Below, piece by piece: positions 41,681-50,404 of a DNA stretch of 64,000 bases. The stretch is from Flavobacteriaceae bacterium (lineage in GTDB: Bacteria; Bacteroidota; Bacteroidia; Flavobacteriales; Flavobacteriaceae), in the NCBI GenBank assembly GCA_028279515.1, contig JANQNQ010000004.1:248001-312000 (forward strand), read 5' to 3'. A program made the translations under genes and the position numbers. Under the pieces are notes generated by a model that saw only the letters and a program-made list of their open reading frames with translations, was not told the origin of the DNA and ran no database searches. Numbering within the stretch: the stretch's first letter is position 1; each line of letters opens with the position of its first letter.

Positions 41681-43363
41681 ATGATAAAGCGATATTGGCA
41701 AAAGGGAAGTAAACAAAAAGTGATTCTGGTGATCCTAGGATTGCTACTGTTGTTGGCCTTGTTCATTCTTCGGGATGATTATCAGCCTGCATTGCTTTTT
41801 CTGCGGAAGTATGTTTTTATAGGGCTTTTGAGCACGTTGTTCCTTATTTTCATGATTCGAAAGTTTAGAAATGCGGAAGGATTTGGAAAACGAGCGCTTT
41901 ACCTTGGCTTGACCGTCTTGTACTTTGGAGTGCTTTACTATGTAGGTTTTCAGCTAGGAATGTACAGTTATATGCAGAAGTACAACATCTTCAAAAGCCA
42001 AAATCTCATTGAACTCAACGAGTTGCCGCTAACGCAACACGAACGTATTCAGCCGTATAATAACATCGTGACCATGGCTTACGAATCGATCTCTGAAACA
42101 CAGGAAGTATCGCCTCCACAGTTGGTTAGAGTCGATGGTGTGAATCAATGGACTATGGCCGTGCAACCGGCCAAAGAATACCAATGGCAGCGAATCAACG
42201 ATGATACCGAAGAGATCTTCTCGGTGTCGAGTACTACGCCATTTCCTAGGTTTTCTGACGAGAACAGAGTTCCCATTACGTTTTCGATAGGGGAGTCGCT
42301 GGCCTTTAGTCGCAACACCTATAATGCGGTGGTTCAGAAATTCGGTTTTTTCAAATTGTTTACACACGAACCTGATCAAGTTTTTTACATGAAGAACGAC
42401 GATGGCGATTGGGTGCAAGTGGTAAGTTTGATCAGGTGGAAGGGCTTTTTCTTTCCATATCCGACCTTTGGCGGTGTGATGATTATCGAATCTGGCAAAC
42501 ACGATTTTAATGATTACGTTGAACGCGTTTTAGTGGGAAAAGGAACCTACGTCAGTCCAGAAGAAATGAAGAACTATCCGTTTTTACGATACCAAAATAC
42601 ACTGTCTGAAAAGGTTTCCAGACTTCAAGCAGAGTCACTCATGTTCTTGGGCGGGTTTACAGACCCATTGCCTTGGAATATGGAGACTGCTGTAAAGATT
42701 CCAGATTTAAAAGACGACCAGAACCAACAACCTTTTGTAACCGATTTTGATTTCACCGGAATGGACTCTGATGCGTATAGTGGCCTCTATCATTGGTTCG
42801 GACTTGAGCCAATTGGGGAGCAACGTACTACCTTGGCCATAAGCGCGATGATTCCTGCAGACGGAACAGATGCCCTTTATTATTATAACCATGCCAAAAA
42901 GAAGGAAGGCTTGGCGGGCGTTTCGGCCATGCCATTGAAGGTAGTAGAATCGCGAAAAGAATACGACTGGTCGGTAAATAAACCTGTAGAATTTAGACCC
43001 TATATAAAGAACATCGCAGGAAGAAAACGCATGTTCGTTTTATCAACCATTGCAGCCAAGCGTGATGACAGCAAGAAATTTGACGGAGCAGCTACACCCG
43101 ACTTGGCCCTAATTGACGTTGAATACCGCGATGTGATTTGGATCGATGCGAAGCATCCTTCAAGTTGGGAACCTACCATCTACAAACAGCTTAACGAAGT
43201 GTGGAGAGAATCAGAAGGCATCAAAGAATATTATCAAGAAACGCTAAATTCAGAAGGAGATATGAGCATTCCCAACGTACTCGACTCTGTGAAATTGGAT
43301 TCGATGCCCATCGTGAAAGAAATCGTTGTGGATAGTGTAGCAGTGGATAGTGTTGGTGATTGA
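41681..43363 (+). CDS. Large membrane-anchored protein, last gene of the AAA+ operon
   Basis: 560 aa. Three transmembrane segments near the N-terminus (about 10-28, 40-58 and 69-92) are followed by a soluble region of about 460 residues with mixed alpha/beta character (WVQVVSLIRWKGFFFPYPTFGGVMIIE; GLYHWFGLEPIGEQRTTLAIS) and an S/V/D-rich C-terminus. I recognise no family. With three segments the large domain should lie on the opposite side from the N-terminus, so if the N-terminus is inside the large domain is periplasmic. It ends the operon; repeat island 2 follows. Confidence 0.7.
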   Translation: MIKRYWQKGSKQKVILVILGLLLLLALFILRDDYQPALLFLRKYVFIGLLSTLFLIFMIRKFRNAEGFGKRALYLGLTVLYFGVLYYVGFQLGMYSYMQKYNIFKSQNLIELNELPLTQHERIQPYNNIVTMAYESISETQEVSPPQLVRVDGVNQWTMAVQPAKEYQWQRINDDTEEIFSVSSTTPFPRFSDENRVPITFSIGESLAFSRNTYNAVVQKFGFFKLFTHEPDQVFYMKNDDGDWVQVVSLIRWKGFFFPYPTFGGVMIIESGKHDFNDYVERVLVGKGTYVSPEEMKNYPFLRYQNTLSEKVSRLQAESLMFLGGFTDPLPWNMETAVKIPDLKDDQNQQPFVTDFDFTGMDSDAYSGLYHWFGLEPIGEQRTTLAISAMIPADGTDALYYYNHAKKKEGLAGVSAMPLKVVESRKEYDWSVNKPVEFRPYIKNIAGRKRMFVLSTIAAKRDDSKKFDGAATPDLALIDVEYRDVIWIDAKHPSSWEPTIYKQLNEVWRESEGIKEYYQETLNSEGDMSIPNVLDSVKLDSMPIVKEIVVDSVAVDSVGD

Positions 43364-43440
43364 TGATTAGCAAGCCCCGAACCCGCCTATACTATTCGGG
43401 CAAGTGCACTAATAATATTGTACAAGGAGATTCCGACTCC

Positions 43441-43753
43441 TTAATTTCTCCCTCCTAAAAAGGAGGGACTAAAGGGAGGTGTATAAACATTTATTTACAC
43501 ACCCCTCAATCCCCTCTTGTTAGAGGGGAGACGTAATACTGTCCAAATCCTAAACTCCAAATCTCAAATTCAAGAACTAAAATCTCATTCAACACCCAAA
43601 ATCCAAAATTCAGCATTCAAGATGGTCTCACATCTCAACCCTTCGCTCTATCGAGCTGCGGATTGTGAAGACACATCTCACATCTCAATACTAATATCTC
43701 AGTACTTAATACTTTGTACTAACAACTAATAACCAACAACCAAGAACTAACTA
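43441..43753 (-). repeat. Repeat island 2, fused to the stop codon of the MBL-lipoprotein gene
   Basis: Fills most of the 387-nt gap between 43363 and 43751. On the minus strand it runs from the TAG stop (43753-43751) through GTTCTTGG/GTTGTTAG units, TACAAAGTATTAAGTAC, GAGATGTGAGATG, a GAATTTGAGATTTGG block, then a palindrome CCCCTCT / AGAGGGG (43511-43528) and a second hairpin CCTCCT / AGGAGG (43451-43466). A 34-nt stretch (43495-43528) is an exact inverted copy of 58038-58071. Nothing coding is seen in it; 43364-43440 holds only sequence after the AAA+ operon. Confidence 0.75.
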
Positions 43754-44533
43754 GTACCAATTCAACTGAACTACTTCGATATCTGGATTCCCAGTGTTAA
43801 CAATACGCTTAAATTTAGCTACATCGCTCATATCGGGGCGTCCGCGGTAGTGGTAGGGATATACTTTTTTTGGTTTGAAATCTAGTACCGCATCTGCTGC
43901 GCTTTCTACGGTCATCGTCCACGGCAGGTTCATACAGACAAAAGCAATATCGATATCCTTTAAGGCTCGCATTTCAGGAATGTCTTCAGTATCACCTGAA
44001 AAATACACTCGCTGGCCACCCATGTTCAAAACATAGCCATTACCACGTCCTTTGGCGTGGAACTTTAGCGCCTCTTCACGAAGATTGTACATAGGGATGG
44101 CTTCGACATTGATGCCATAACGCTCTTTACTGTCACCATTGTTAAGAACATCGGTCTGTGCGTCAAAGTCAGAGGGAAGCGCATCGGCTACAGCCTGGGG
44201 TACAATGATCTTCGTCTTTGACGTATCCAATTCTTCCAAAGTTTGAACGTTCATATGATCCCCGTGAATATCAGTGATCAGTATGAGATCGGGCGTTTTA
44301 TGTCCTTTAAATGCAGCAGCACCACCTGTAGGGTCAATGTAGATTGTGTAGCCATTCCATTCCAATACGGTAGTGGCATGTTCAATTGGATGGATCTTAA
44401 TTCCTTGTTGTTTTTGAGTGTCTACTGCAACTTCTTCAGTGGCAGTATTGGTTTCTGGGGTTTCTTTTTTCTCGTTCTTACATGCACCCAATGAACAAGC
44501 TATCAATAACAGTATAAAAAGTTTCGTTTTCAT
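43751..44533 (-). CDS. MBL-fold hydrolase lipoprotein
   Basis: 260 aa. Lipoprotein signal with C18 in SLGAC, followed by KNEKKETPE, an acidic/basic stretch that could act as a surface-export signal. The fold is the UPF0173/UlaG-like metallo-beta-lactamase type: HPIEHATTVLEWNGYTIYIDP, then the metal motif TDIHGDHMN, YFSGDTEDIPEM and YPYHYRGRPD. The metal motif has D-I-H-G-D-H rather than HxHxDH, so the first histidine is replaced; this variant is common in the UlaG branch's relatives. Substrate unknown; extracytoplasmic. Confidence 0.85.
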   Translation of the reverse strand: MKTKLFILLLIACSLGACKNEKKETPETNTATEEVAVDTQKQQGIKIHPIEHATTVLEWNGYTIYIDPTGGAAAFKGHKTPDLILITDIHGDHMNVQTLEELDTSKTKIIVPQAVADALPSDFDAQTDVLNNGDSKERYGINVEAIPMYNLREEALKFHAKGRGNGYVLNMGGQRVYFSGDTEDIPEMRALKDIDIAFVCMNLPWTMTVESAADAVLDFKPKKVYPYHYRGRPDMSDVAKFKRIVNTGNPDIEVVQLNWY

Positions 44534-44589
44534 GATCGGTTCTTTTCTATAAAAATACGAAAGGATAGTTTAAGTGTTTATGCATTTAG

Positions 44590-44709
44590 TCGAGTAAAAA
44601 CCTCAAACTTCACATCTCACATCTCACATCTCACATCTCATATCTCTGTACTTAATACTTTGTACTCTGTACTAACAACTAATAACCAAGAACCAAGAAC
44701 TAACAACTA
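44590..44709 (-). repeat. Repeat island 3, fused to the stop codon of the regulator gene
   Basis: On the minus strand the TAG stop (44709-44707) runs straight into TTGTTAGTTCTTGG units, TTGTTAGTACAGAGTAC, AAAGTATTAAGTAC, GAGATATGAGATG and four GTGAGAT units. The same order as islands 1 and 2. Confidence 0.7.
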
Positions 44710-46191
44710 CGAACCAAACCTATCCATCAGCTCCTCAACGACTTGTGCAGTTTTTTTGTGTTTACTCCTGCGCTCGATGCGAATAGGAGGGGTCATACGT
44801 TCGGTGCATTCAGCAACCGGACAAGTTTCACAAGTGACTCCGACAATGGTACGTTTGATGGATTTGTCTTCGGCGAAACCCATTTTACGCTTTAGGTGTG
44901 GAGTCATCAAAAAACCAATACTAATACTACGGTAGTAATGCTCTTTAAACGGGTCTTCTGTAGCTGACGAAAACACCAGGTACTGATTGTCACTATCTGC
45001 GTAGTCAGATATCTGTACATCGAATACATGCAGAGCTTCCGACTTTGTTATTTCCTTTAAGGTCTTGATAGAGATCCAACGCCTGCAATAGTGCTCGTTG
45101 GTCTCATTGGCCTGCGGAGATTGTTGATGCGTGATGTGCAGTTCCTTTTTTAAATGGAATTTTACATCGCCCTTTTTATGGGTGAATCTCAAGAAGAAAA
45201 GATCCTTGAAATTAAAATCCTTAGGCAATATGTTTGTAAGTCGCTGATAGAAGGATTCGGGCGAAGCATTGAACTGTTCCATGATCTTCAAAAAAGCCTT
45301 TGGTTTGAAGGTTTTACGCTGAAAGAAAGCTTCTAGCTCATTCACCAATGGTTTCCTTGGGATGATCAATGCTCCTGCAAAATAGGAAGCATAGAAGTTA
45401 TTTAGCACCTCGTCAAAACTTTTGAATTTAATCCAGGAGAAGGTATAAAGCCGTTCTTGTATCTCTAAGAAGTTATAGGCGATTTCTTTGGCATAGATAA
45501 ATGTACGTTGTGCTTCGTCGATGTCGTTGTCCAGCAACAAGGTTTTGGTCTTAGGTACGAATACACAACGAAGGTTGTTGAGTTCTTTGTGCTTGTCGAG
45601 CTCCTCTTCGTTGATCGCATATTGGTATTCTTCTATCAAAATTTCTTCTAATTCTTTAGAGGAAATAGGACTATTAAGATCAATCTGATAGGCCTTTGCA
45701 AACTTTTCGACCTGCTTTTCGATGTCGTCAAAATAATTGTTGTTGGCTTCCTGATACGATCGAAGCGAGGCTAGGAAAAAACTTTCTCGACTCAGGTTAT
45801 AATTCTGAGCGATCTCAATGATCGTACTGATAAAGGCATTGACCTTGGCTGGTGCTTCTGCGATGATATCGATGAGATCCCTTTCTTGAATTCCGAAGAG
45901 GTCTAACGGAATTTCCTTTAAGATCTTAGACTGAAGAATATCCCCGATTGGAGCCAGATTTTTATCCAACTTGATCGAGACCAATTGATCATAAGGTACA
46001 TCCAAAGCTTCCGATAGGACCACAATTTTATCGGTCTTGGGATACTTTTTTCCTTTTTCGATTTCGTTGAGATACGACTTAGAGAGTCCCGAAAGTTTTG
46101 AAAGCCCGAAGAGAGATAAGTTCTTCTCTGTGCGTATCTGCTTGAGTTTCAGCCCAAAAATTAGCCTAACGTATTCTTCTTCTATCATCAT
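44707..46191 (-). CDS. RamB/ScfR-like transcriptional regulator (XRE helix-turn-helix, probable glyoxylate-shunt regulator)
   Basis: 494 aa. N-terminal XRE helix-turn-helix (residues about 10-65: SLFGLSKLSGLSKSYLNEIEKG). A long middle domain resembles the IrrE/ImmA-like region of short-chain fatty acyl-CoA regulators, though no HExxH is present (AQRTFIYAKEIAYNFLE). The C-terminus matches DUF2083 with a cysteine cluster CETCPVAEC. In Corynebacterium and Mycobacterium, RamB/ScfR proteins control aceA/aceB or propionate genes in response to acyl-CoA. Here it is divergent from aceB-aceA with a palindrome between them, so it very likely controls the glyoxylate shunt. Confidence 0.88.
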   Translation of the reverse strand: MMIEEEYVRLIFGLKLKQIRTEKNLSLFGLSKLSGLSKSYLNEIEKGKKYPKTDKIVVLSEALDVPYDQLVSIKLDKNLAPIGDILQSKILKEIPLDLFGIQERDLIDIIAEAPAKVNAFISTIIEIAQNYNLSRESFFLASLRSYQEANNNYFDDIEKQVEKFAKAYQIDLNSPISSKELEEILIEEYQYAINEEELDKHKELNNLRCVFVPKTKTLLLDNDIDEAQRTFIYAKEIAYNFLEIQERLYTFSWIKFKSFDEVLNNFYASYFAGALIIPRKPLVNELEAFFQRKTFKPKAFLKIMEQFNASPESFYQRLTNILPKDFNFKDLFFLRFTHKKGDVKFHLKKELHITHQQSPQANETNEHYCRRWISIKTLKEITKSEALHVFDVQISDYADSDNQYLVFSSATEDPFKEHYYRSISIGFLMTPHLKRKMGFAEDKSIKRTIVGVTCETCPVAECTERMTPPIRIERRSKHKKTAQVVEELMDRFGS

Positions 46192-46195
46192 GTAA

Positions 46196-46203
46196 CAAAT
46201 ATA
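46196..46203 (-). promoter_or_regulatory. -7 box of the regulator gene, near-leaderless
   Basis: On the minus strand TATATTTG (46203-46196) is a perfect -7 box only 4 bp from the ATG at 46191. Initiation would therefore fall on the start codon itself, predicting a leaderless mRNA, or use of the second ATG at 46188. Confidence 0.55.
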
Positions 46204-46247
46204 TAATTATTTGCGAACTAATAAAATTTAATGAAAAATACATTTTT

Positions 46248-46261
46248 AGCGAACGTTCGCT
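46248..46261. promoter_or_regulatory. Operator palindrome between the RamB-like gene and aceB
   Basis: AGCGAACGTTCGCT is a perfect 14-bp palindrome that abuts the -33 TTG of the aceB promoter. A half-site GCGAAC recurs at 46213-46218, next to the regulator's own -7 box, so one protein could control both promoters. The likely ligand is the divergent RamB/ScfR-like protein (inference). Confidence 0.65.
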
Positions 46262-46291
46262 TGTTTTTTCAAATTCTTTGTTATAATATTG
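46261..46291 (+). promoter_or_regulatory. aceB promoter
   Basis: TTG (46261-46263), 20-nt spacer, TAATATTG (46284-46291; 7 of 8 to TAnnTTTG). The leader to the ATG at 46401 is about 105 nt with no clear hairpin. Confidence 0.55.
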
Positions 46292-46400
46292 TCCTGTGAT
46301 TGAGAAAAAAGTTAGCCAAGTAGATCGATTTATACGTGTTTAACTAGAATCCTTCACTCATAAACAACAATCTCAACAGACTCTTAAAAACAGCACAATT

Positions 46401-47999
46401 ATGGAGACTACCTTCTTAACTAAGCACAAGACCGAGTTTGCACCACAAGTGCAACAGTACTATCCCGAAATCTTAACGGACGAAGTGATGGACTTTCTTG
46501 TGACGCTTCACGAACGATTCGATGACCAGCGTTTGGCTTTGCTCGAAAAGAGAAAGCTGCAACAAGCTGAGTTCGACAAGGGTGTTTTGCCAACCTTTCC
46601 GAAAGAGACAGAAGAGGTCAGGGACTCCAAATGGACGGCCGGAAAGATTCCTGAGGATCTGTTGGACCGTCGTGTTGAAATCACAGGACCTGTGGATCGC
46701 AAAATGATGATCAATGCATTGAATTCTGGGGCAAAGACCTTCATGGCAGACCTAGAAGACAGTACTGCGCCTTCTTGGGACAATGTCATTCAAGGGCAAC
46801 AAAACCTGAAGGACGCCGTAGATGGCAGCATCTATTTCTATGATGCGATCAAAGACCGTCCGTATAAACTTAAAGATGAAGTGGCAACACTGATCGTACG
46901 CCCACGTGGATTACATCTTAATGAGAAACACCTGCTTATTGCTGGTAAGGAAATGTCAGGAAGTTTAGTAGACTTTGGATTATTCTTTTTCCATAATGCC
47001 AAAGAATTGATCCGAAAGGGTAGCGGGCCTTACTTTTATTTGCCAAAGCTAGAGCACTACTTCGAAGCCAAATGGTGGAACGATGTTTTCGTTTTTGCAC
47101 AAGAGTACCTCGATATCCCAAAAGGAACGATCAAGGCCACGGTGCTTATCGAAACCATTACAGCGAGCTTTCAATTGGACGAGATCATCTATCAACTTAA
47201 AGACCATATCGTTGGATTGAATTGTGGTCGTTGGGATTATATCTTTTCCTATATCAAAAAACTGAGAAATCAACCAAATTTCTTGGTGCCCAATCGTGAT
47301 CAAGTGACCATGCAAACGCCTTTTATGGAGGCCTATTCGAAGTTGGTAATACAACGCTGCCATAAGCGTGGAATCCATGCCATGGGTGGAATGGCCGCTC
47401 AGATTCCGGTGCGAGGTGACGAAGAAGCCAATGCTGCCGCTTTTGACAAGGTGAAGAAAGACAAGGAGCGTGAAGCGAAGAATGGTCATGATGGAACTTG
47501 GGTGGCACACCCGGGATTGGTTAAGGTTGCAATGGACGTCTTTAACGAGAACATGCCGACCAAAAATCAGATCCATATTAAGCGTGCAGAGCTGAATATC
47601 ACCGAAGCCGATCTTTTAGAGCGTCCGTCAGGAACGATTACGGAGGAAGGCATCCGCAAGAACATCAATGTAGGAATATTGTATATCGAAGCTTGGTTAA
47701 GAGGAAACGGTGCCGTTGCGCTCTATCATTTAATGGAAGACGCGGCCACAGCCGAAATCTCCCGAACCCAAGTATGGCAATGGCTAAGGCGTGAAGCACA
47801 CTTGGAAGACGGAAGAAAACTTACCGTTGAGCTATACATCGAATTGTTCGAGGACGAAGTGAAAAAGCTTGAAGAACAGGTGGGCGCTAAGCGCTTTGCC
47901 GAAGGAAAGTTTGACCTGGCCATTAAGCTGTTCGATAGATTGGTCTTGACTGAAGAATTCGAAGAATTTTTAACCCTGCCAGCTTATTTACAACTTTAA
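46401..47999 (+). CDS. aceB: Malate synthase A
   Basis: 532 aa, the length of the A-type enzyme. Condenses glyoxylate with acetyl-CoA to malate in the glyoxylate shunt. Motifs: GPVDRKMMINALNSGAKTFMADLEDSTAP, RPRGLHLNEKH, KATVLIETITASFQLDEI with the metal-binding Glu, GLNCGRWDYIFSYIK, and MGGMAAQIPV near the acetyl-CoA site. It is the first gene after the divergent regulator; aceA follows after 317 nt that contain an unusual insert. Confidence 0.97.
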   Translation: METTFLTKHKTEFAPQVQQYYPEILTDEVMDFLVTLHERFDDQRLALLEKRKLQQAEFDKGVLPTFPKETEEVRDSKWTAGKIPEDLLDRRVEITGPVDRKMMINALNSGAKTFMADLEDSTAPSWDNVIQGQQNLKDAVDGSIYFYDAIKDRPYKLKDEVATLIVRPRGLHLNEKHLLIAGKEMSGSLVDFGLFFFHNAKELIRKGSGPYFYLPKLEHYFEAKWWNDVFVFAQEYLDIPKGTIKATVLIETITASFQLDEIIYQLKDHIVGLNCGRWDYIFSYIKKLRNQPNFLVPNRDQVTMQTPFMEAYSKLVIQRCHKRGIHAMGGMAAQIPVRGDEEANAAAFDKVKKDKEREAKNGHDGTWVAHPGLVKVAMDVFNENMPTKNQIHIKRAELNITEADLLERPSGTITEEGIRKNINVGILYIEAWLRGNGAVALYHLMEDAATAEISRTQVWQWLRREAHLEDGRKLTVELYIELFEDEVKKLEEQVGAKRFAEGKFDLAIKLFDRLVLTEEFEEFLTLPAYLQL

Positions 48000-48316
48000 T
48001 TTTTTGCACCAGGGATTGAGGTATTGTTGGAGCTCATCAATTTTGTGCCTCGACTGCCTGCGGCAGATACCTTCAATCAAAATACATTTTTGATCTCTGG
48101 TAGTGCTCGGCATGACATAAAATTGATAGCGACTACCGAAAGCCCGACCCGACGTAACGCCACAAACCGAAGCCTCGGTGTAGGTTTGGCGTGGGAGGGA
48201 GGTGCCATCGTGCTCCGAAGTTTTAACGAAGGGGCAAGCATGATCCTCCTACACCAAGGTTTTGGAGGATGAAGACAGCATATTTACCATAAACACACAA
48301 CATAAAAACAAGTAAG
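48000..48316. other. GC-richer, hairpin-forming intergenic insert between aceB and aceA
   Basis: About 250 bp (roughly 48010-48275) are clearly richer in G and C than the flanks. CCTCGGTGTAGG (48173-48184) and CCTACACCAAGG (48248-48259) form an 11-of-12 inverted repeat; a nearer pair CGCCA-CA-AACC / GGTTTGGCG (around 48159-48190) could fold inside it. No terminator T run follows. The 82-codon frame at 48024-48272 looks non-coding. Could be a palindromic mobile repeat or a structured RNA within the aceBA transcript. Confidence 0.5.
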
Positions 48317-49597
48317 ATGAAAACAACAGAAGAGAGAATTCAAGAATTGGTGGCCGACTGGGCTGCAAACCCAAGATGGAAAGGTATTGAGCGTCCGTAT
48401 ACGGCTGCCGAAGTGGTGAAACTTCAGGGCTCGTATCAGATCGAGCATAGCATTGCGCGTCGTGGTTCTGAAACCTTATGGCGCAAGCTAAACTCACAGG
48501 ATTTTGTAGCTGGACTTGGTGCGTTGACCGGAAATCAAGCCGTACAAGAGGTAGAGGCTGGGTTAGAAGCGATCTACCTTAGCGGATGGCAAGTGGCAGC
48601 CGACGCCAATTTGGCTGGCGAGATGTACCCGGATCAGTCCTTGTACCCTGCTAATAGCGTTCCGATGGTTGTGAAGCGTATCAACAATGCATTGTTGCGT
48701 GCCGATCAGATTCAGGCGGTGAACGGTATTGAAGACAAGAAAGACTATTTGGTACCGATCGTTGCCGATGCTGAAGCTGGCTTTGGAGGAAACTTGAATG
48801 CTTTTGAACTAATGAAAGGAATGGTGCAAGCTGGTGCTGCGGGAGTTCACTTTGAGGATCAGCTTTCTTCTGCAAAGAAATGTGGGCACCTTGGCGGAAA
48901 GGTTTTGGTTCCGACACAAGAGGCGATCAACAAATTAGTGGCTGCGCGTTTGGCAGCGGACGTTTCTGGGGTTCCTACTTTGATCATCGCCCGTACAGAT
49001 GCTGAGGCAGCCAATTTACTTACCAGCGATATCGATGATCGTGATAAGAAGTTCTGCACTGGTGAGCGCAGCGCAGAAGGGTTTTTTTATGTAGAAAACG
49101 GAATGGAGCAAGGAATCGACCGTGGTCTGAGCTATGCACCGTATGCGGATCTTATCTGGCTTGAGACATCTACTCCTGATCTGGAGCAGGCGAGAAAATT
49201 TGCTGAAGCTATTCATGCTAAATACCCAGGAAAGTTATTGGCCTATAATTGTTCGCCTTCTTTCAACTGGGCAGCCAAATTAAGTGTTGCTGAAATGGAG
49301 ACCTTTAGAGAAGAGTTGGCAGCGTTGGGATATAAGTTCCAATTCATCACACTGGCTGGATTCCATGCTCTCAACACAAGTATGTTTGAGCTTTCTAAAG
49401 CGTATAAAGAGCGCGGTATGGCGGGATACTCTGAATTGCAAGAGCGTGAGTTTGCTTTGCAGAAAGACGGATTTAGAGCGATTAAACACCAAGCATTTGT
49501 AGGAACTACTTACTTTGATGCGGTTCAAAATACTGTAACTGCCGGTACGGCCTCAACGGTAGCCATGAAAGGTTCTACCGAGGTAGCGCAGTTCTAA
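48317..49597 (+). CDS. aceA: Isocitrate lyase
   Basis: 426 aa. Cleaves isocitrate to glyoxylate and succinate, the first step of the glyoxylate shunt. The catalytic KKCGH motif is present in [12 protein letters not shown], along with [22 protein letters not shown] (metal-binding), IARTDAEAA and [13 protein letters not shown]. The compact length fits the bacterial subfamily. It shares strand and presumably regulation with aceB, with a terminator following. Confidence 0.97.
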   Translation: MKTTEERIQELVADWAANPRWKGIERPYTAAEVVKLQGSYQIEHSIARRGSETLWRKLNSQDFVAGLGALTGNQAVQEVEAGLEAIYLSGWQVAADANLAGEMYPDQSLYPANSVPMVVKRINNALLRADQIQAVNGIEDKKDYLVPIVADAEAGFGGNLNAFELMKGMVQAGAAGVHFEDQLSSAKKCGHLGGKVLVPTQEAINKLVAARLAADVSGVPTLIIARTDAEAANLLTSDIDDRDKKFCTGERSAEGFFYVENGMEQGIDRGLSYAPYADLIWLETSTPDLEQARKFAEAIHAKYPGKLLAYNCSPSFNWAAKLSVAEMETFREELAALGYKFQFITLAGFHALNTSMFELSKAYKERGMAGYSELQEREFALQKDGFRAIKHQAFVGTTYFDAVQNTVTAGTASTVAMKGSTEVAQF

Positions 49598-49647
49598 CAA
49601 TATAAAAGTGGTTTAGCTTTTATTTTTGATGTAATTTTTTCGAGCAA

Positions 49648-49677
49648 AAAGCGCCTCTGGAGGGAGGCGCTTTTTTT
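49648..49677. terminator. Bidirectional terminator after aceA
   Basis: AAAGCGCCTC (49648-49657) pairs with GAGGCGCTTT (49664-49673), followed by seven T on the plus strand; A residues on the left give a T run for the convergent gene ending at 49679. Confidence 0.88.
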
Positions 49678-49678
49678 A

Positions 49679-50362
49679 TTACTTAATAAAAACCTTGGTG
49701 TGATAGTTGTCTGAGGTAATGCCTGGCATTGATTCATTTGGTGTTACGATCAATCGTATCGATATTCCGAACAAGAAAAACGAGTTGAGCAATAGCAAAC
49801 ATGTGACCAAATAAGGGTCGTTGAAAATGACGAGTTCGCTAAAGCCAACGAATAATACCATTTCTTTTAAGAAGAACATTCCGATGAGGCTGAGCATGGG
49901 TATGAGCATGTACATCATCCACTTCTGAACGTTATTGGTAAGCAAGGTGTATATGGTATGCCCTAAATAGAACATAAATATGCATTGTATGAATGCTTGT
50001 ATGTTATCTGTTACAAAAGATGATTGTTCGCTGTTGTTTTGTACCAACATAACTCCAAAATAGAGGACATTTGGTATCAGATACAATAAACTCTTTTTTG
50101 AAAATGTGTTGTCAACGTTTACACTGTGTCGAACGAACAGATAGATGAAAGTGATGAAAATAGAGTAATCAAACAGGTGATTGTCTAGATATCGAAAGAT
50201 GAATATGTTGCTGTTGTCTCCAACGATGTACAGCAGCATTGTGGCAATGGCTGCTAATAAAAACCACAAAGAAGAAGGGTTATAACGCTTTCTATTTTCA
50301 TAGAATAGAAACAACAATACGAAGCCTTGAAAAATGGCCAAGATCTTAAGTACGGTTAGCAT
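49679..50362 (-). CDS. Seven-helix membrane protein, resembles the sensor half of membrane AraC regulators
   Basis: 227 aa with about seven hydrophobic segments spread over residues 3-205 (FQGFVLLFLFYENRK, LWFLLAAIATMLLYIVG, FITFIYLFV, YLIPNVLYFGVMLV, FIQCIFMFYLGHTIYTLL, YMLIPMLSLIGMFFL, LLLLNSFFLFGISIRL). The pattern resembles the seven-helix N-terminal part of flavobacterial membrane-bound AraC-type regulators, but the cytoplasmic helix-turn-helix is missing: it ends after a short tail. It may be a remnant or a true small protein. Function unknown. Confidence 0.65.
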   Translation of the reverse strand: MLTVLKILAIFQGFVLLFLFYENRKRYNPSSLWFLLAAIATMLLYIVGDNSNIFIFRYLDNHLFDYSIFITFIYLFVRHSVNVDNTFSKKSLLYLIPNVLYFGVMLVQNNSEQSSFVTDNIQAFIQCIFMFYLGHTIYTLLTNNVQKWMMYMLIPMLSLIGMFFLKEMVLFVGFSELVIFNDPYLVTCLLLLNSFFLFGISIRLIVTPNESMPGITSDNYHTKVFIK

Positions 50363-50404
50363 AAAAGATTTTCTTTACATCAAGAGAACGTCAAAATTGT
50401 AATT

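Noticed and set aside
43517..43729. 70-codon open frame in repeat island 2
   Set aside because: It runs through low-complexity repeat blocks shared with non-coding islands; translation gives repeat-like residues with no family.
48024..48272. 82-codon open frame in the aceB-aceA gap
   Set aside because: It lies wholly inside the GC-rich hairpin-forming insert, has no promoter or recognisable domain, and its composition follows the insert rather than coding bias.
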